A stretch of 64,000 bases of DNA from CF-162 sp963667205 (GCA_963667205.1 OY762959.1:806001-870000); one strand, 5' to 3'. Counted from the first letter of the stretch, positions 42,434 to 51,130 are shown. The notes: generated from the letters alone by a model not told the origin. Translations and numbers: made by a program.

Positions 42434-43636
42434 CTACTGCTCGTCGGAACGTTGAGCCTGAGACTGTACCTTGACCGGCAGGCCCCAGATGTTGATGAAG
42501 CCGACGGCCGCAGTACGGTCGAACCGATCCGCCTTATCATATGTGGCCAGCTCAAAGTCGTAGAGGCTGCGCGGCGCCTTCCGCCCGACGACGGTCGCGG
42601 TGCCCTTCTGCAGCTTCAGACGCGCCGTGCCACTGACGTAGCGCTGCGTGCTCTCGATGTAGGCTTGCAGGTCCTGGTGGTGCGTGCTGTACCAGAGCCC
42701 GTTGTAGACGAGGTCCGCGTACTCCTGCGCGACCTGTGCCTTGAAGCGCCGCTGCTCCTTCGAGAGGGCGAGCGATTCGATCGCTTCGTGGGCCGCCAAC
42801 AGCGCGACGCCGGCCGGCGCCTCGTAGACCTCGCGGGACTTGATGCCGACCAGCCGGTCCTCGATCGTGTCGATGCGCCCGACGCCGTGCTCGCCGGCCG
42901 TCTCGTTGAGCGCGTTGATCAGCGCCACGGGATCGGTCGCCGCGCCGTTAAGCGTCGTCGGGACGCCCTGCTCGAAGCCGATCTCTAGGTAGGCCGCCTC
43001 GTCCGGGGCTTCGGCGGGCGCTTTCGTCCAGAGCCAGACGTCGTCCGGCGGCTCCGTCCACGGGTCCTCCAGCGGGCCGGTCTCGACGCTGCGGCCGTAG
43101 AGGTTCTCGTCGACGCTGTAGGGGCTCTTCTTCGTGACGTTGATCGGGATGTTGTGCTCGTGCGCGTAGTCGATCTCGGACTCCCGGTCCATCTCCCACT
43201 CCCGTAGTGGCGCGACGATCGTCAGGTCCGGCGCCAGCGCCCCCACAGAGACGTCGAGGCGCACCTGGTCGTTGCCCTTGCCGGTGCAGCCGTGCGCGAC
43301 GGCGGTCGCGCCCTCGCGGCGGGCGACCGCGACCATCTCGCGGGCGATCAGCGGCCGCGAGAGAGCAGTGGCCAGCGGGTAGACGCCCTGGTACTGCGCG
43401 CCGGCCATCACCGCCGGAAAGACGAAGTGCCGCACGAAGTCGTCCTGCACTTCGCTCCACTCGAAGCTCTTGGCGCCGGCGGCCAGCGCCCGCGACTTCA
43501 GCTCCTCGCGCTGGCGGTCCATGCCAACGTCGACGGTGAGCGCGACGACGTCGTATCCCTTCTCTTCCTTGAGCCAGCGTATGGCGACGGCCGTGTCCAG
43601 CCCGCCGGAGTACGCCAGTATGATCTTCTCTGCCAT
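42434..43636 (-). CDS. argG: Argininosuccinate synthase
   Basis: 400 residues. The ATP-binding P-loop-like A-Y-S-G-G-L-D-T at the N-terminus, H-G-C-T-G-K-G-N-D-Q-V-R and S-P-Y-S-V-D-E-N-L-Y-G-R are diagnostic. Condenses citrulline and aspartate. ATG 43636 is used because GAGGAG lies 5 bases upstream; it shares one base with the argD stop (TGATG). GTG 43639 is the alternative. Last biosynthetic gene of the argCJBDG unit; argF is not in the window. Confidence 0.96.
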   Translation of the reverse strand: MAEKIILAYSGGLDTAVAIRWLKEEKGYDVVALTVDVGMDRQREELKSRALAAGAKSFEWSEVQDDFVRHFVFPAVMAGAQYQGVYPLATALSRPLIAREMVAVARREGATAVAHGCTGKGNDQVRLDVSVGALAPDLTIVAPLREWEMDRESEIDYAHEHNIPINVTKKSPYSVDENLYGRSVETGPLEDPWTEPPDDVWLWTKAPAEAPDEAAYLEIGFEQGVPTTLNGAATDPVALINALNETAGEHGVGRIDTIEDRLVGIKSREVYEAPAGVALLAAHEAIESLALSKEQRRFKAQVAQEYADLVYNGLWYSTHHQDLQAYIESTQRYVSGTARLKLQKGTATVVGRKAPRSLYDFELATYDKADRFDRTAAVGFINIWGLPVKVQSQAQRSDEQ

Positions 43637-44835
43637 CACTTCTCCTCGGATATCTCGGTCAGCACGCGCTCGACGATGTCGACGGCACGGTCCAGTTCTT
43701 CTTCGCTAACGGTGAAGGGCGGCACGAAGCGCAGCGCCGTCGGCTTGACGCCGTTGATCAGCAGGCCTTCCTCCAAGCAGCGGCCGACGGCGGCCTCTGA
43801 CACCGGGCCGTCCAACTCGATCGCCCAGATCAGGCCCTTGCCGCGCACCTCCGTGATCATCGGCTGGCGGTCGGCGAGCGAGATCAGGCGGCGCTCCAGA
43901 TGCTCGCCGCGCTTCGTCACCTGCGCGGGCAGGTCGTTGTCGATCATGTGCTTGAGGACGGAGTAGCCGACCTCGCAGGCCAGCGCGTTGCCGCCAAACG
44001 TTGTGCCGTGCTCGCCGGGGCCCAGCAGCGCAGCGCTATCCTTCGCCATGAAGGCACCGATCGGTACGCCGCCGGCGAGCGCCTTGGCCACCGCCAGTGC
44101 GTCGGGTTCGATGCCGTAGTGCTGGAAGCAGAACAGCTTGCCGGTGCGGCCAGCACCCGTCTGCACTTCGTCGAGAAGGAGCAGGGTGCCGGCCTCGTCG
44201 CACCAACTGCGGACGGCGGGCAGGTAGCCGTCGTCCGGGACGTTGACGCCGCCTTCTCCCTGCAACGGCTCAAGGAGCACCGCGACCGTCTTGCCGGTCG
44301 TCGCCGCCTTGATCGCCTCGACGTCGTTGTAGGGGACGCGGACGAAGCCTTCCGGCAGCGGCGTGAACGGCGCGCGATAGCGCTCGTTGGCCGAGGCGGC
44401 GACCGTCGCCAGCGTGCGACCGTGGAAGGCATCGTCAGCGACGATCATCTCGTAGGCGCCGTCGCGCTTCTCCTTGCCCCATTTGCGGGCGAGCTTGATC
44501 AGCCCCTCAACGGCTTCGGCGCCGCTGTTGCAGAAGAACGCCTTGTCCATGCCGCTGCTCTCGCAGAGCAGCTTCGCCAGCTTGAGCTGCGGCACGGTGT
44601 AGTAGTAGTTCGAGACCGAGATGAGCTTCTTCGCCTGGCGGGTCAGTGCCTCGATGATCACCGGGTTGGCGTGGCCCAGGCTGGTGACGGCGATGCCCCC
44701 GACGAAGTCGAGGTACTGCTTGCCGTCGCTGTCCCAGACGATGGTGCCTTCGCCGCGCTCGAGCACCACCGGCAAACGCTTCGCCGTCTGCACGTAGTAG
44801 TCGCGCTCGATCTCGATCCAGTTTTCCGTCTGCAT
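43636..44835 (-). CDS. argD: Acetylornithine aminotransferase
   Basis: 399 residues. Class III aminotransferase: F-C-N-S-G-A-E-A-V-E, F-H-G-R-T-L-A-T, L-L-L-D-E-V-Q-T-G-A-G-R-T-G, and the PLP lysine in A-V-A-K-A-L-A-G-G-V-P-I-G-A. ATG 44835 with AGGAG 5 bases upstream is preferred to GTG 44841, which overlaps the argB stop. The genomic position between argB and argG supports ArgD over other class III enzymes. Confidence 0.93.
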   Translation of the reverse strand: MQTENWIEIERDYYVQTAKRLPVVLERGEGTIVWDSDGKQYLDFVGGIAVTSLGHANPVIIEALTRQAKKLISVSNYYYTVPQLKLAKLLCESSGMDKAFFCNSGAEAVEGLIKLARKWGKEKRDGAYEMIVADDAFHGRTLATVAASANERYRAPFTPLPEGFVRVPYNDVEAIKAATTGKTVAVLLEPLQGEGGVNVPDDGYLPAVRSWCDEAGTLLLLDEVQTGAGRTGKLFCFQHYGIEPDALAVAKALAGGVPIGAFMAKDSAALLGPGEHGTTFGGNALACEVGYSVLKHMIDNDLPAQVTKRGEHLERRLISLADRQPMITEVRGKGLIWAIELDGPVSEAAVGRCLEEGLLINGVKPTALRFVPPFTVSEEELDRAVDIVERVLTEISEEK

Positions 44836-44837
44836 GC

Positions 44838-45617
44838 TCACTCCTGGTCCACTCTTGTCCCGGCGGGCGCGCCCTCCGCAACGCCGATCAGGGCGTGCTC
44901 CTGGCGCCCGTCGACGATAACGGCGCGGCTGCCGGCGGCCCCGGCCTGCAGGCAGGCCTCGACCTTGGGGATCATACCGCCTTCGATGACGCCCGCGCCC
45001 GTCAATTCGTGCGCCTCCGCCGCGGAGAGCGACTCAAGGACGCGCCCATCGGCCTTCACGCCCGGGACGTCGGTCAGGAACGCGAGCGCGCTCGCGCCGA
45101 CCGCGGCAGCGATCGCACCGGCTGCCGTATCGGCGTTGATGTTGAGCAGCTGCCCGGTCGCGCGGCCGTCCTTGTACTCGATACCGACGGGCGCGATCAC
45201 AGGCACGGCGCCGCCCTCGATGATCCGCAGGACGGGCGTCGGATCAACGGCCGTGATCTCGCCGACGAAGCCCAGCGCCGGATCACGAACGGCCGCTTGC
45301 AGGAGACCGCCGTCGGCGCCCGAGAGCCCGACGGCGGACGCACCGCGCCCTTCGAGGGACGCGACGAGCCCCTTGTTCACGAGGCCACAGAGCACGCCGA
45401 CGACGACGTCGAGCGAGGCGGCGTCGGTAACGCGCAACCCCTTCTCGAACGCCGTCGGCACGCCGAGGCGCTCCAGCCAGTCGCTGATCAGCGGCCCGCC
45501 GCCGTGCACGACGACGGGCCGCGCACCGAGACGGGCCAACTCCGCCACGTCGTCGAGCGTCGTGTCGTGGTCTCCGAGCGTCGAGCCGCCGATCTTGGCG
45601 ACGATGATGTCCGTCAT
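44838..45617 (-). CDS. argB: Acetylglutamate kinase
   Basis: 259 residues. Amino-acid kinase fold: K-I-G-G-S-T at the N-terminus, V-V-H-G-G-G-P-L-I-S, and I-N-A-D-T-A-A-G-A-I-A and L-T-D-V-P-G-V for ATP binding. Phosphorylates N-acetylglutamate. The short N-terminus, lacking the 20-residue helix of arginine-inhibited hexameric enzymes, suggests it may not be feedback inhibited through that helix; this is inference. Five bases after the argJ stop. Confidence 0.94.
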   Translation of the reverse strand: MTDIIVAKIGGSTLGDHDTTLDDVAELARLGARPVVVHGGGPLISDWLERLGVPTAFEKGLRVTDAASLDVVVGVLCGLVNKGLVASLEGRGASAVGLSGADGGLLQAAVRDPALGFVGEITAVDPTPVLRIIEGGAVPVIAPVGIEYKDGRATGQLLNINADTAAGAIAAAVGASALAFLTDVPGVKADGRVLESLSAAEAHELTGAGVIEGGMIPKVEACLQAGAAGSRAVIVDGRQEHALIGVAEGAPAGTRVDQE

Positions 45618-45622
45618 GGCCG

Positions 45623-46852
45623 TTACGTCGTGTACTCGCTGTTCAGCCGCACGAACTCCTCGGTGAGGTCGGAGCCCCAGGCCGTCGCCGCGCTCTTGCC
45701 CTGACCCAGTTCGACGCGAATCAGCACCTCGTCAGGCACGAGGCAGGCCTTGGCCGCGGCCTCGTCGTAGTCCTGGGGCGCGCCGTTGCGGTAGAGGCAG
45801 ATCTCGCCGCCGTCCGGGTGGGCCAGGTAGAGCGCCGTAGTTGGCTCCGACCAGGCGGCGCCGCTGTTGCCGATGGCGGCCAGAATGCGGCCCCAGTTCG
45901 GGTCCTCGCCGTACATCGCCGTCTTGACGCCGATGGACGTGACGACCTGGCGCGCTGCTTTGCGGGCGTCGGCCGGGCTTGCTGCGCCCTCTACCTTCAT
46001 CTCGATCAACTTCGTGCCGCCCTCGGCGTCGCTGATCATCATCCGCCCGAGGCTGGTGCAGACGAGCGTCAGCGCCCTCTGGAACGCCTCCGCCTCCGGG
46101 TGGCCTCCGCAGATCGGATCGCCGCCCGCGAGGCCGTTGGCGAGCACGATCGCCATGTCGTTCGTGCTTGTGTCGTTGTCGATGTCGACCATGTTGAACG
46201 AGACATCGACCGCCTCCTTCAGCGCCGACGAGAGGAACGCCCCTTCGACGGGCGCGTCGGTGGTGATAAAGCAGAGCATCGTAGCCATGTTCGGGTGGAT
46301 CATGCCGACGCCCTTGCAGGCGGCGCCGATCGTCCAACTCCCTACCTTCACCGCCATGTGCTTCTTTACCGTGTCGGTCGTCATGATCGAGACGGCGAAG
46401 TCGGCGCCGCCATCGGGCGAGAGGGCGACCTTCTCGATCCCGAGGACTATGCGGTCCATCGGCAACTGCCAGCCGATGACGCCGGTGGAGGCGACGACAA
46501 CGTCCTCCGGCGCGAGGCCAAGTTTGGCTCCGGCCACCTGCGCCATCTTCCGGGCGCTGTCCCAACCCTGCTGGCCCGTCGAGGTGTTGGCGCAGCCGGA
46601 ATTGGCAACGATCGCGTGAGCCTTCCCGTCCGCCAGGTGCTCCTGCGTGACAAGGAGCGGCGGGGCCTTGAGCGTGTTGCTCGTGTAAACGGCGGCCGTC
46701 GTGCACGGCGCCTCAGAGTAGATCAGGCCGACGTCCAGCTTCGTCCAGTCGCTGCGTACACCGGCGTGGATGCCGCCGGCGGTGTAGCCCCGCGGTGAGG
46801 TGACTCCGCCGTCTTGTATTACTTCAATCTCGGTTGTGCTGGCCGTTACCAT
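45623..46852 (-). CDS. argJ: Bifunctional ornithine acetyltransferase/N-acetylglutamate synthase
   Basis: 409 residues from ATG 46852, which has GGAGG 5 bases upstream; an ATG at 46864 is possible. ArgJ self-cleaves before the threonine in A-T-M-L (here M-A-T-M-L-C-F-I-T-T-D-A), giving alpha and beta chains. N-S-G-C-A-N and G-E-D-P-N-W-G-R are conserved family segments. It recycles the acetyl group in the arginine pathway. Follows argC by 25 bases. Confidence 0.95.
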   Translation of the reverse strand: MVTASTTEIEVIQDGGVTSPRGYTAGGIHAGVRSDWTKLDVGLIYSEAPCTTAAVYTSNTLKAPPLLVTQEHLADGKAHAIVANSGCANTSTGQQGWDSARKMAQVAGAKLGLAPEDVVVASTGVIGWQLPMDRIVLGIEKVALSPDGGADFAVSIMTTDTVKKHMAVKVGSWTIGAACKGVGMIHPNMATMLCFITTDAPVEGAFLSSALKEAVDVSFNMVDIDNDTSTNDMAIVLANGLAGGDPICGGHPEAEAFQRALTLVCTSLGRMMISDAEGGTKLIEMKVEGAASPADARKAARQVVTSIGVKTAMYGEDPNWGRILAAIGNSGAAWSEPTTALYLAHPDGGEICLYRNGAPQDYDEAAAKACLVPDEVLIRVELGQGKSAATAWGSDLTEEFVRLNSEYTT

Positions 46853-46877
46853 TTCGTCCTCCATTGCAGATGTTCCC

Positions 46878-47918
46878 TCAGGGGTAGACCGCCGGCATGT
46901 CGAGCGCTGTCGTCTCCGGCATGCCGAGCATCAGGTTCATGTTCTGGATCGCCTGTCCCGCCGCACCCTTGACCAGGTTGTCGAGGACGCTTACGACGAC
47001 GAGACGGCCGGTACGGACGTCGACCGTCGGGTAGACGAGGCACATGTTGTTGCCGCGTGTCTGCTTCGTCGCCGGTGGCGAGTCCGCGACGCGAACGAAC
47101 GGCTCGTCCTTGTAGAACTGCTCGAAGACGTCGCGAGCGGCCGCTTTAGCGGCGTCGCCGTCCGGCAGGGCGCCCGGCAGGAGCGGCGCGTAGGCGGTCG
47201 TCAGGATGCCGCGCGTCATCGGAATCAGGTGCGGCGTGAACGTGATCTTCGGCGCCGGACCCTCCGGCCAGATGGCCGCCACCTCCTGGTTGATCTCCGG
47301 CCAGTGGCGGTGTCCGTCAAGGCCGTACGCCGAGACGCTTTCGCCGGCATCGCCCAGGTGCAGACTCTGCTTCAGGCCGCGGCCGGCGCCGGAGACACCC
47401 GACTTGGAGTCGACGATGATCTCGGGGCCGATGATCGCGGCTTTGACGGCGGGCGCCAGTGCCAGGATCGCGCTCTCGGGGTAGCAGCCGGGGTTGGCGA
47501 CGAGCTTCGCGCTCCTGATCGCCTCGCGGTGCAGCTCCGGCAGGCCGTAGACGGCGTCCGGAAGCAGCTCCGGCGCCGGGTGCTCGCCGCCGTACCACTC
47601 GCTGTAGACGGCGGCGTCGTGGAGCCGAAAGTCGGCGCTGATGTCGACGACCGGCAGGCCGGCGCTTACGAGCGGCGCGCAGGTCTCGGCGCTGGCGGCG
47701 TGCGGAAGCGCCGAGAAGGCGAAGTCGATGCCCGAGGCCAGCTCCGGCTCGATCGTCAGGTCGTACGAGGCGAGGTGCGGGAAGACGTCGGCGAGCTTCT
47801 TGCCGGCCTCGCTGCGGCCGGTGACGGAGGCGACCTCCACCTCGGGATGGTTGTACAGCAGGCGCGCCAGTTCAGCGCCCGCGTACCCCGTGACATTTAT
47901 GATTCCGATCTTGACCAT
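46878..47918 (-). CDS. argC: N-acetyl-gamma-glutamyl-phosphate reductase
   Basis: 346 residues. N-terminal nucleotide loop G-I-I-N-V-T-G-Y-A-G-A-E-L, catalytic Cys145 in N-P-G-C-Y-P-E-S, and the C-terminal H-L-I-P-M-T-R-G. First gene of the argCJBDG operon. The transcript leader upstream holds an arginine-rich peptide ORF and a terminator that ends 37 bases before the ATG, so expression is probably attenuated by arginyl-tRNA supply. Confidence 0.95.
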   Translation of the reverse strand: MVKIGIINVTGYAGAELARLLYNHPEVEVASVTGRSEAGKKLADVFPHLASYDLTIEPELASGIDFAFSALPHAASAETCAPLVSAGLPVVDISADFRLHDAAVYSEWYGGEHPAPELLPDAVYGLPELHREAIRSAKLVANPGCYPESAILALAPAVKAAIIGPEIIVDSKSGVSGAGRGLKQSLHLGDAGESVSAYGLDGHRHWPEINQEVAAIWPEGPAPKITFTPHLIPMTRGILTTAYAPLLPGALPDGDAAKAAARDVFEQFYKDEPFVRVADSPPATKQTRGNNMCLVYPTVDVRTGRLVVVSVLDNLVKGAAGQAIQNMNLMLGMPETTALDMPAVYP

Positions 47919-47955
47919 CGTTACTTCTCCCCAGCGGTTCCATAGGACACAAATG

Positions 47956-47985
47956 AAAAACCCCCACCACTGATCAGCGGTGGGG
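47956..47985 (-). terminator. Attenuator terminator upstream of argC
   Basis: Minus strand: CCCCACCGC (47985-47977), loop TGATCA, GTGGTGGGG (47970-47962), then G and TTTTT (47960-47956). This is a 9-bp stem with one G-T pair. It lies between the leader ORF and argC on the argC strand. Its 5' arm GCCCCACC (47986-47979) can alternatively pair with GGTGGGGC inside the leader ORF (48051-48044), 8 of 8 bases. Confidence 0.85.
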
Positions 47986-48021
47986 CTCTACGAACTGCTC
48001 TGCAGCTAGCGTCTGTTCTCG

Positions 48022-48096
48022 CTATCGAAAGACGTGCGAGACGGCCCCACCAATGGGTCGGGGACGTCGGGCGCGGCTCTCAAGCGCGAGAAACAT
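48022..48096 (-). CDS. Arginine-rich leader peptide of the arg operon
   Basis: 24 codons: ATG at 48096, TAG at 48022-48024, peptide MFLALESRARRPRPIGGAVS then HVFR. Five of 24 residues are arginine; four fall within six codons (CGC-GCC-CGA-CGT-CCC-CGA). Those codons overlap a CCCC-rich stretch able to pair with GGGGCCG just downstream (protector hairpin), and GGTGGGGC within the ORF can pair with the terminator's 5' arm (antiterminator). A -35/-10 pair lies immediately upstream and places the 5' end near 48099, so translation would be leaderless. The ORF is too short for ordinary gene callers. Confidence 0.7.
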   Translation of the reverse strand: MFLALESRARRPRPIGGAVSHVFR

Positions 48097-48105
48097 GATG
48101 CGGTG

Positions 48106-48135
48106 ATGTTACGGGCGGAACGGCGCGGGTGTCAA
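48106..48135 (-). promoter_or_regulatory. Promoter of the arg operon
   Basis: Minus strand: perfect TTGACA (48135-48130), 18-base spacer, TAACAT (48111-48106, 4 of 6). The predicted start is about 48099, just before the leader ATG. The -35 box overlaps the stop codon of the endonuclease III gene (48132-48134). Confidence 0.7.
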
Positions 48136-48872
48136 GCGCCTGTGAACCCCTGGCCCGCCGGGCAGCCGTCCAGGAGCGGGCACTCGGCGCAGAGTGGGCT
48201 GCGGGCGCGGCAGAGGCGTCGGCCGTGCTTGATCAGCGTGATGTGCAGCGGGTAAACCAGCTCCGGGTCGAGCGCGGACTCCAGTATGTCGTGCGCTTTC
48301 TCCGGCGTCGCCTTCGGCGGGACGAGGCCGAGGCGGCCCGCGACGCGGTGGACGTGCGTGTCGACGGGCAGCGCGGGGCGGCCGAGCGCGAACATGAGCA
48401 CGCAGGCCGCCGTCTTGGGGCCGACGCCGCTCAGCTCTCGCAGCCAGGCCTTCGCCTCGTCCAGCGGCAGGTCACGCAGGAACTCGAGGTCCCACGAGCC
48501 GCACTTCTCGCGCACGGCGGCAAGCGAGGCCTTGATCCGCGGCGCCTTCTGCTTCGCCAGCCCGCCGACGGCGATCTCGCGCTCGATCTCCTCGACCGGC
48601 GTGTCGGCCAGCGCGTCCCAGCTATCGAAGCGCCGGCGCAGGCGCATGAAGGCGCGGCCGGAGTTGGTGTCGGTCGTGTTCTGGGAGAGGATCGTGAGGA
48701 CGAGCTCGGTCATCGGGTCGCCGTGGGGGCGCCAGTCTGGCCCGCCGTAGAGGGCGGCGAGGCGGCGGACGATCTCGGCGGGTGGGAGACGGCCCGCTCG
48801 TCCTTCGAGAGCCTCAGGGCGAGCGAGGCGGGGTGCTGCACGGTTCGCCGGGGGCTGCTTGCGGCGCGGCAT
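48132..48872 (-). CDS. nth: Endonuclease III
   Basis: 246 residues. HhH-GPD motif L-S-G-V-G-P-K-T-A with the catalytic Lys, followed by V-D-T-H-V-H-R-V with the catalytic Asp, and a C-terminal [4Fe-4S] loop C-x6-C-x2-C-x5-C (C-R-A-R-S-P-L-C-A-E-C-P-L-L-D-G-C). Excises oxidised pyrimidines. The N-terminal R-P-E-A-L-E-G-R-A-G-R is encoded by a dispersed intergenic-type repeat (48801-48825), so the start may really be further downstream, such as within the P-P-A-E-I-V-R-R-L region. Confidence 0.92.
   Translation of the reverse strand: MPRRKQPPANRAAPRLARPEALEGRAGRLPPAEIVRRLAALYGGPDWRPHGDPMTELVLTILSQNTTDTNSGRAFMRLRRRFDSWDALADTPVEEIEREIAVGGLAKQKAPRIKASLAAVREKCGSWDLEFLRDLPLDEAKAWLRELSGVGPKTAACVLMFALGRPALPVDTHVHRVAGRLGLVPPKATPEKAHDILESALDPELVYPLHITLIKHGRRLCRARSPLCAECPLLDGCPAGQGFTGA
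48801..48825. repeat. Dispersed repeat, copy A (inside the nth N-terminal codons)
   Basis: TCCTTCGAGAGCCTCAGG (48801-48818) is identical to 51131-51148, followed in both by a CGAGCG box. The flanks CGCTCG upstream and CGAGCG downstream form a hairpin around it. This copy is translated as part of nth. Confidence 0.65.
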
Positions 48873-48876
48873 GCGG

Positions 48877-49902
48877 TCAGTCTTCGGGCTCGCCGGCGAA
48901 GTAGTCCCAGACGGCGGCCGAGACAGTGGCGATCGGCTCCCAACGGTACGAGAGATCGCTGAGCACGGCGATTATGTACGGCCCGGCCGGGCCGTCAACG
49001 ACGGCGACGTCGTGGGTGGCGTCGTTGAAGGTGCCGGTTTTGTGAGAAGCCAGTGTGCCGGCGGGAAGACCGGCGAAGATGCCGGCGCGGAACCATTCCT
49101 GCGCCATCAGGTTCAGCATCTCCTGCCGCGATCCCTCCGAGACGCCCTGCCCAGTCGCGATCGCGGCGATGATCGCGTGCATATCGGCGGCTGATGTCGG
49201 CAGGTCGCGAGTGCTGACGGAGGTCACGGTGGCGCCAATCTCGGCGAGCGTGGCGTCGACGTTGGCGAAGCCGACCTCTTCCAGTACGAGGTTGGCGAGC
49301 GCCGTGTCGCTGACGATGATCATCGCCTCGACAGCCTCACCCAGGAGCACCATGTCGCCTTCTTCGATCCCCAGATATTCGAGAGTCCCGAGATCGTACT
49401 CCACGGACTCTTCGTCGACCGTCAGCTCCGTGGCAAAGTCGATGATGCCGAGGTCGCGCTGACGATACGCCTCCAGCAGGACGGCGGCCTTGAAGAGGCT
49501 CGCCGCGTAGTAGGTGGTGCCCGGATTAATGGCGGCGTAGCGTCCGTCGGCGAGGTTGTGGACGACCACGCTGAACCCGCCGTCGAGCCCGTCCAGCGCG
49601 CCTTCGACGGCGGCCAGCAGCTCCGGGTCATCGACCGGCGGGGCGAAAGGAGACGGCACCGCCGGGAAGGCGGCGCCGTCTGCCAGCCAGTCGAGCGAGA
49701 TCAACTCGCCGCTGGGCGCGGGCGTCTCGGTCGGGTCGGCGGTCGGCGTGCTCGCGGCGGGCGACGGCGAGCTGGCGTCCGGTGTGCCGAGCACGACTAA
49801 CGGCGTCGCGGTCGGATCGCTGGGCTGCGGGTCGCCGCCACCGTTGCAGGCAGCGAGGACGAGCGGTGCGACGAGCAGGGCGAGCGGGGCGAAAGGCCTC
49901 AT
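48877..49902 (-). CDS. Class A beta-lactamase-like serine hydrolase lipoprotein
   Basis: 341 residues from ATG 49902 (a TTG at 49911 is the alternative). Signal peptide ends in the lipobox V-L-A-A-C. A 50-residue T/P/S/A linker follows, then a DD-peptidase/beta-lactamase fold with S-L-F-K (catalytic Ser and Lys), V-S-D-T (SDN-like) and H-K-T-G-T. No Glu166-type omega loop is obvious, so a wall-modifying role or a protein without lactamase activity is possible. It sits on the outer face of the membrane. Divergent from selD. Confidence 0.85.
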   Translation of the reverse strand: MRPFAPLALLVAPLVLAACNGGGDPQPSDPTATPLVVLGTPDASSPSPAASTPTADPTETPAPSGELISLDWLADGAAFPAVPSPFAPPVDDPELLAAVEGALDGLDGGFSVVVHNLADGRYAAINPGTTYYAASLFKAAVLLEAYRQRDLGIIDFATELTVDEESVEYDLGTLEYLGIEEGDMVLLGEAVEAMIIVSDTALANLVLEEVGFANVDATLAEIGATVTSVSTRDLPTSAADMHAIIAAIATGQGVSEGSRQEMLNLMAQEWFRAGIFAGLPAGTLASHKTGTFNDATHDVAVVDGPAGPYIIAVLSDLSYRWEPIATVSAAVWDYFAGEPED

Positions 49903-49933
49903 ACGAATCAAGAATAGCGCGATGGCGCGCGTT

Positions 49934-49939
49934 TATAAT
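49934..49939 (+). promoter_or_regulatory. -10 box of selD
   Basis: A perfect TATAAT lies 33 bases before the selD ATG, preceded by GCGCGTT. No good -35 is found at 16-18 bases (AGAATA). Confidence 0.45.
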
Positions 49940-49971
49940 GGACAACGCACGGATCGAGCGAAAGGAGCGGC

Positions 49972-51015
49972 ATGGCGAGCGGAACGGAGCGCCTGACGAA
50001 GCTGGCGTCCTGCGCGGGTTGCGCGGGGAAGGCGGGCATGGCGGAGCTGTCGCAGGTGCTGCAGCATCTCTCGGACGTCGCCGCCACGCAGCCTGACCTG
50101 CTCGTCGGCCTGAGCGCACCGGACGACGCCGCCGTCTACCGCCTCAACGATGAGCAGGCCGTCGTACTGACGGTCGACTTCTTCGCGCCGCTGGTGGACG
50201 ACCCCTACGATTACGGCGCGATCTCGGCGGCGAACGCGATGAGCGACGTCTACGCCATGGGCGGCGAGGTGGTGCTGGCGCTCAACGTCGCGGCCTTCCC
50301 CGAAGACATGCCGACGGAGACGATCGCGAAGGTGATCCAGGGCGGCGCCGACAAGGTACGCGAGGCCGGTGGTGTTATCGCCGGAGGGCACACGATCCTC
50401 GACGAGGAGCCGAAGTACGGACTCTGCGCGATGGGCCTCGTCCACCCGGACGCGATCTTCCGCAAGGGCGGCGCGAAGCCGGGCGACGTGCTCTTCCTGA
50501 CGAAGGCGCTGGGGACGGGCATCATCACAACGGCGGCCGGCCGCGACGAAGCGTCGGCGGAACACCTCGCGGCCGCTGTCGCGAGCATGACGACGCTCAA
50601 CCGCCACGCCGCCCACATCGCGCGCGAGACCGACGCGCACGCAATGACGGACGTTACCGGCTACAGTCTCCTCGGCCACGCCCGCGAAGTCGCAGCGGCG
50701 AGCGAGGCCTGCCTGCGCATCATCGCCCCGGCCGTGCCCGTGCTAGCGGGCGCGCTGGAGCACGCGAAGGGCGGCATCTCGACCGCTGGCGCGAGACGAA
50801 ACCGCGAGTACTACGGCGAGCACGTCAGCATCGTGCAGGGCATGAGCGAGGCGATGGAGGGCGTGCTGTTCGACCCGCAGACGTCGGGCGGGCTACTGAT
50901 GGCAATCGCGCAAGACCGCGCGAGCGATGCGCAGGCGCGGTTCAAGGCCGCTGGCCTGCCGGCCTGGGCGATCGGCGAGGTTGTCGCGGGCGCCGGCGTC
51001 GAGGTCGCCGCTTAG
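49972..51015 (+). CDS. selD: Selenide, water dikinase
   Basis: 347 residues with AAGGAG 5 bases before ATG. The N-terminal glycine-rich loop is S-C-A-G-C-A-G-K: the catalytic Cys17 and Lys20 line up exactly with E. coli SelD; Cys19 of E. coli is Gly here, as in many homologues. G-G-A-D-K-V-R-E-A-G-G-V-I-A-G-G-H-T and D-P-Q-T-S-G-G-L-L complete the pattern. It makes selenophosphate for selenocysteine or selenouridine. selA, selB, selC and ybbB are not in the window. Confidence 0.94.
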   Translation: MASGTERLTKLASCAGCAGKAGMAELSQVLQHLSDVAATQPDLLVGLSAPDDAAVYRLNDEQAVVLTVDFFAPLVDDPYDYGAISAANAMSDVYAMGGEVVLALNVAAFPEDMPTETIAKVIQGGADKVREAGGVIAGGHTILDEEPKYGLCAMGLVHPDAIFRKGGAKPGDVLFLTKALGTGIITTAAGRDEASAEHLAAAVASMTTLNRHAAHIARETDAHAMTDVTGYSLLGHAREVAAASEACLRIIAPAVPVLAGALEHAKGGISTAGARRNREYYGEHVSIVQGMSEAMEGVLFDPQTSGGLLMAIAQDRASDAQARFKAAGLPAWAIGEVVAGAGVEVAA

Positions 51016-51031
51016 CGAGCGCTGCCTTTCG

Positions 51032-51100
51032 ACGGATCGGAAGAACGGATAAGCAGATAGCCTATGCGACAACGCATCCGTTTATCCGTTGTCGATCCGT
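51032..51100. terminator. Imperfect long inverted repeat between convergent selD and GNAT genes
   Basis: ACGGATCGGAAGAACGGATA (from 51032) is matched by TTATCCGTTGTCGATCCGT (51082-51100) as an almost complete reverse complement, separated by about 30 bases. It could be a bidirectional transcription end, or a repeat remnant; no clear T-run follows on either strand. Confidence 0.4.
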
Positions 51101-51130
51101 TGACAGAGTTCAGGGCAGGTGCTCCGCTTT

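Noticed and set aside
47956..48096. T-box riboswitch before argC
   Set aside because: GGTGGGGCCG resembles the T-box core GGTGGNACCG, but the conserved A after N is G, and no Stem I with a specifier loop is visible in the roughly 140-base leader. The Arg codon cluster gives a simpler explanation.
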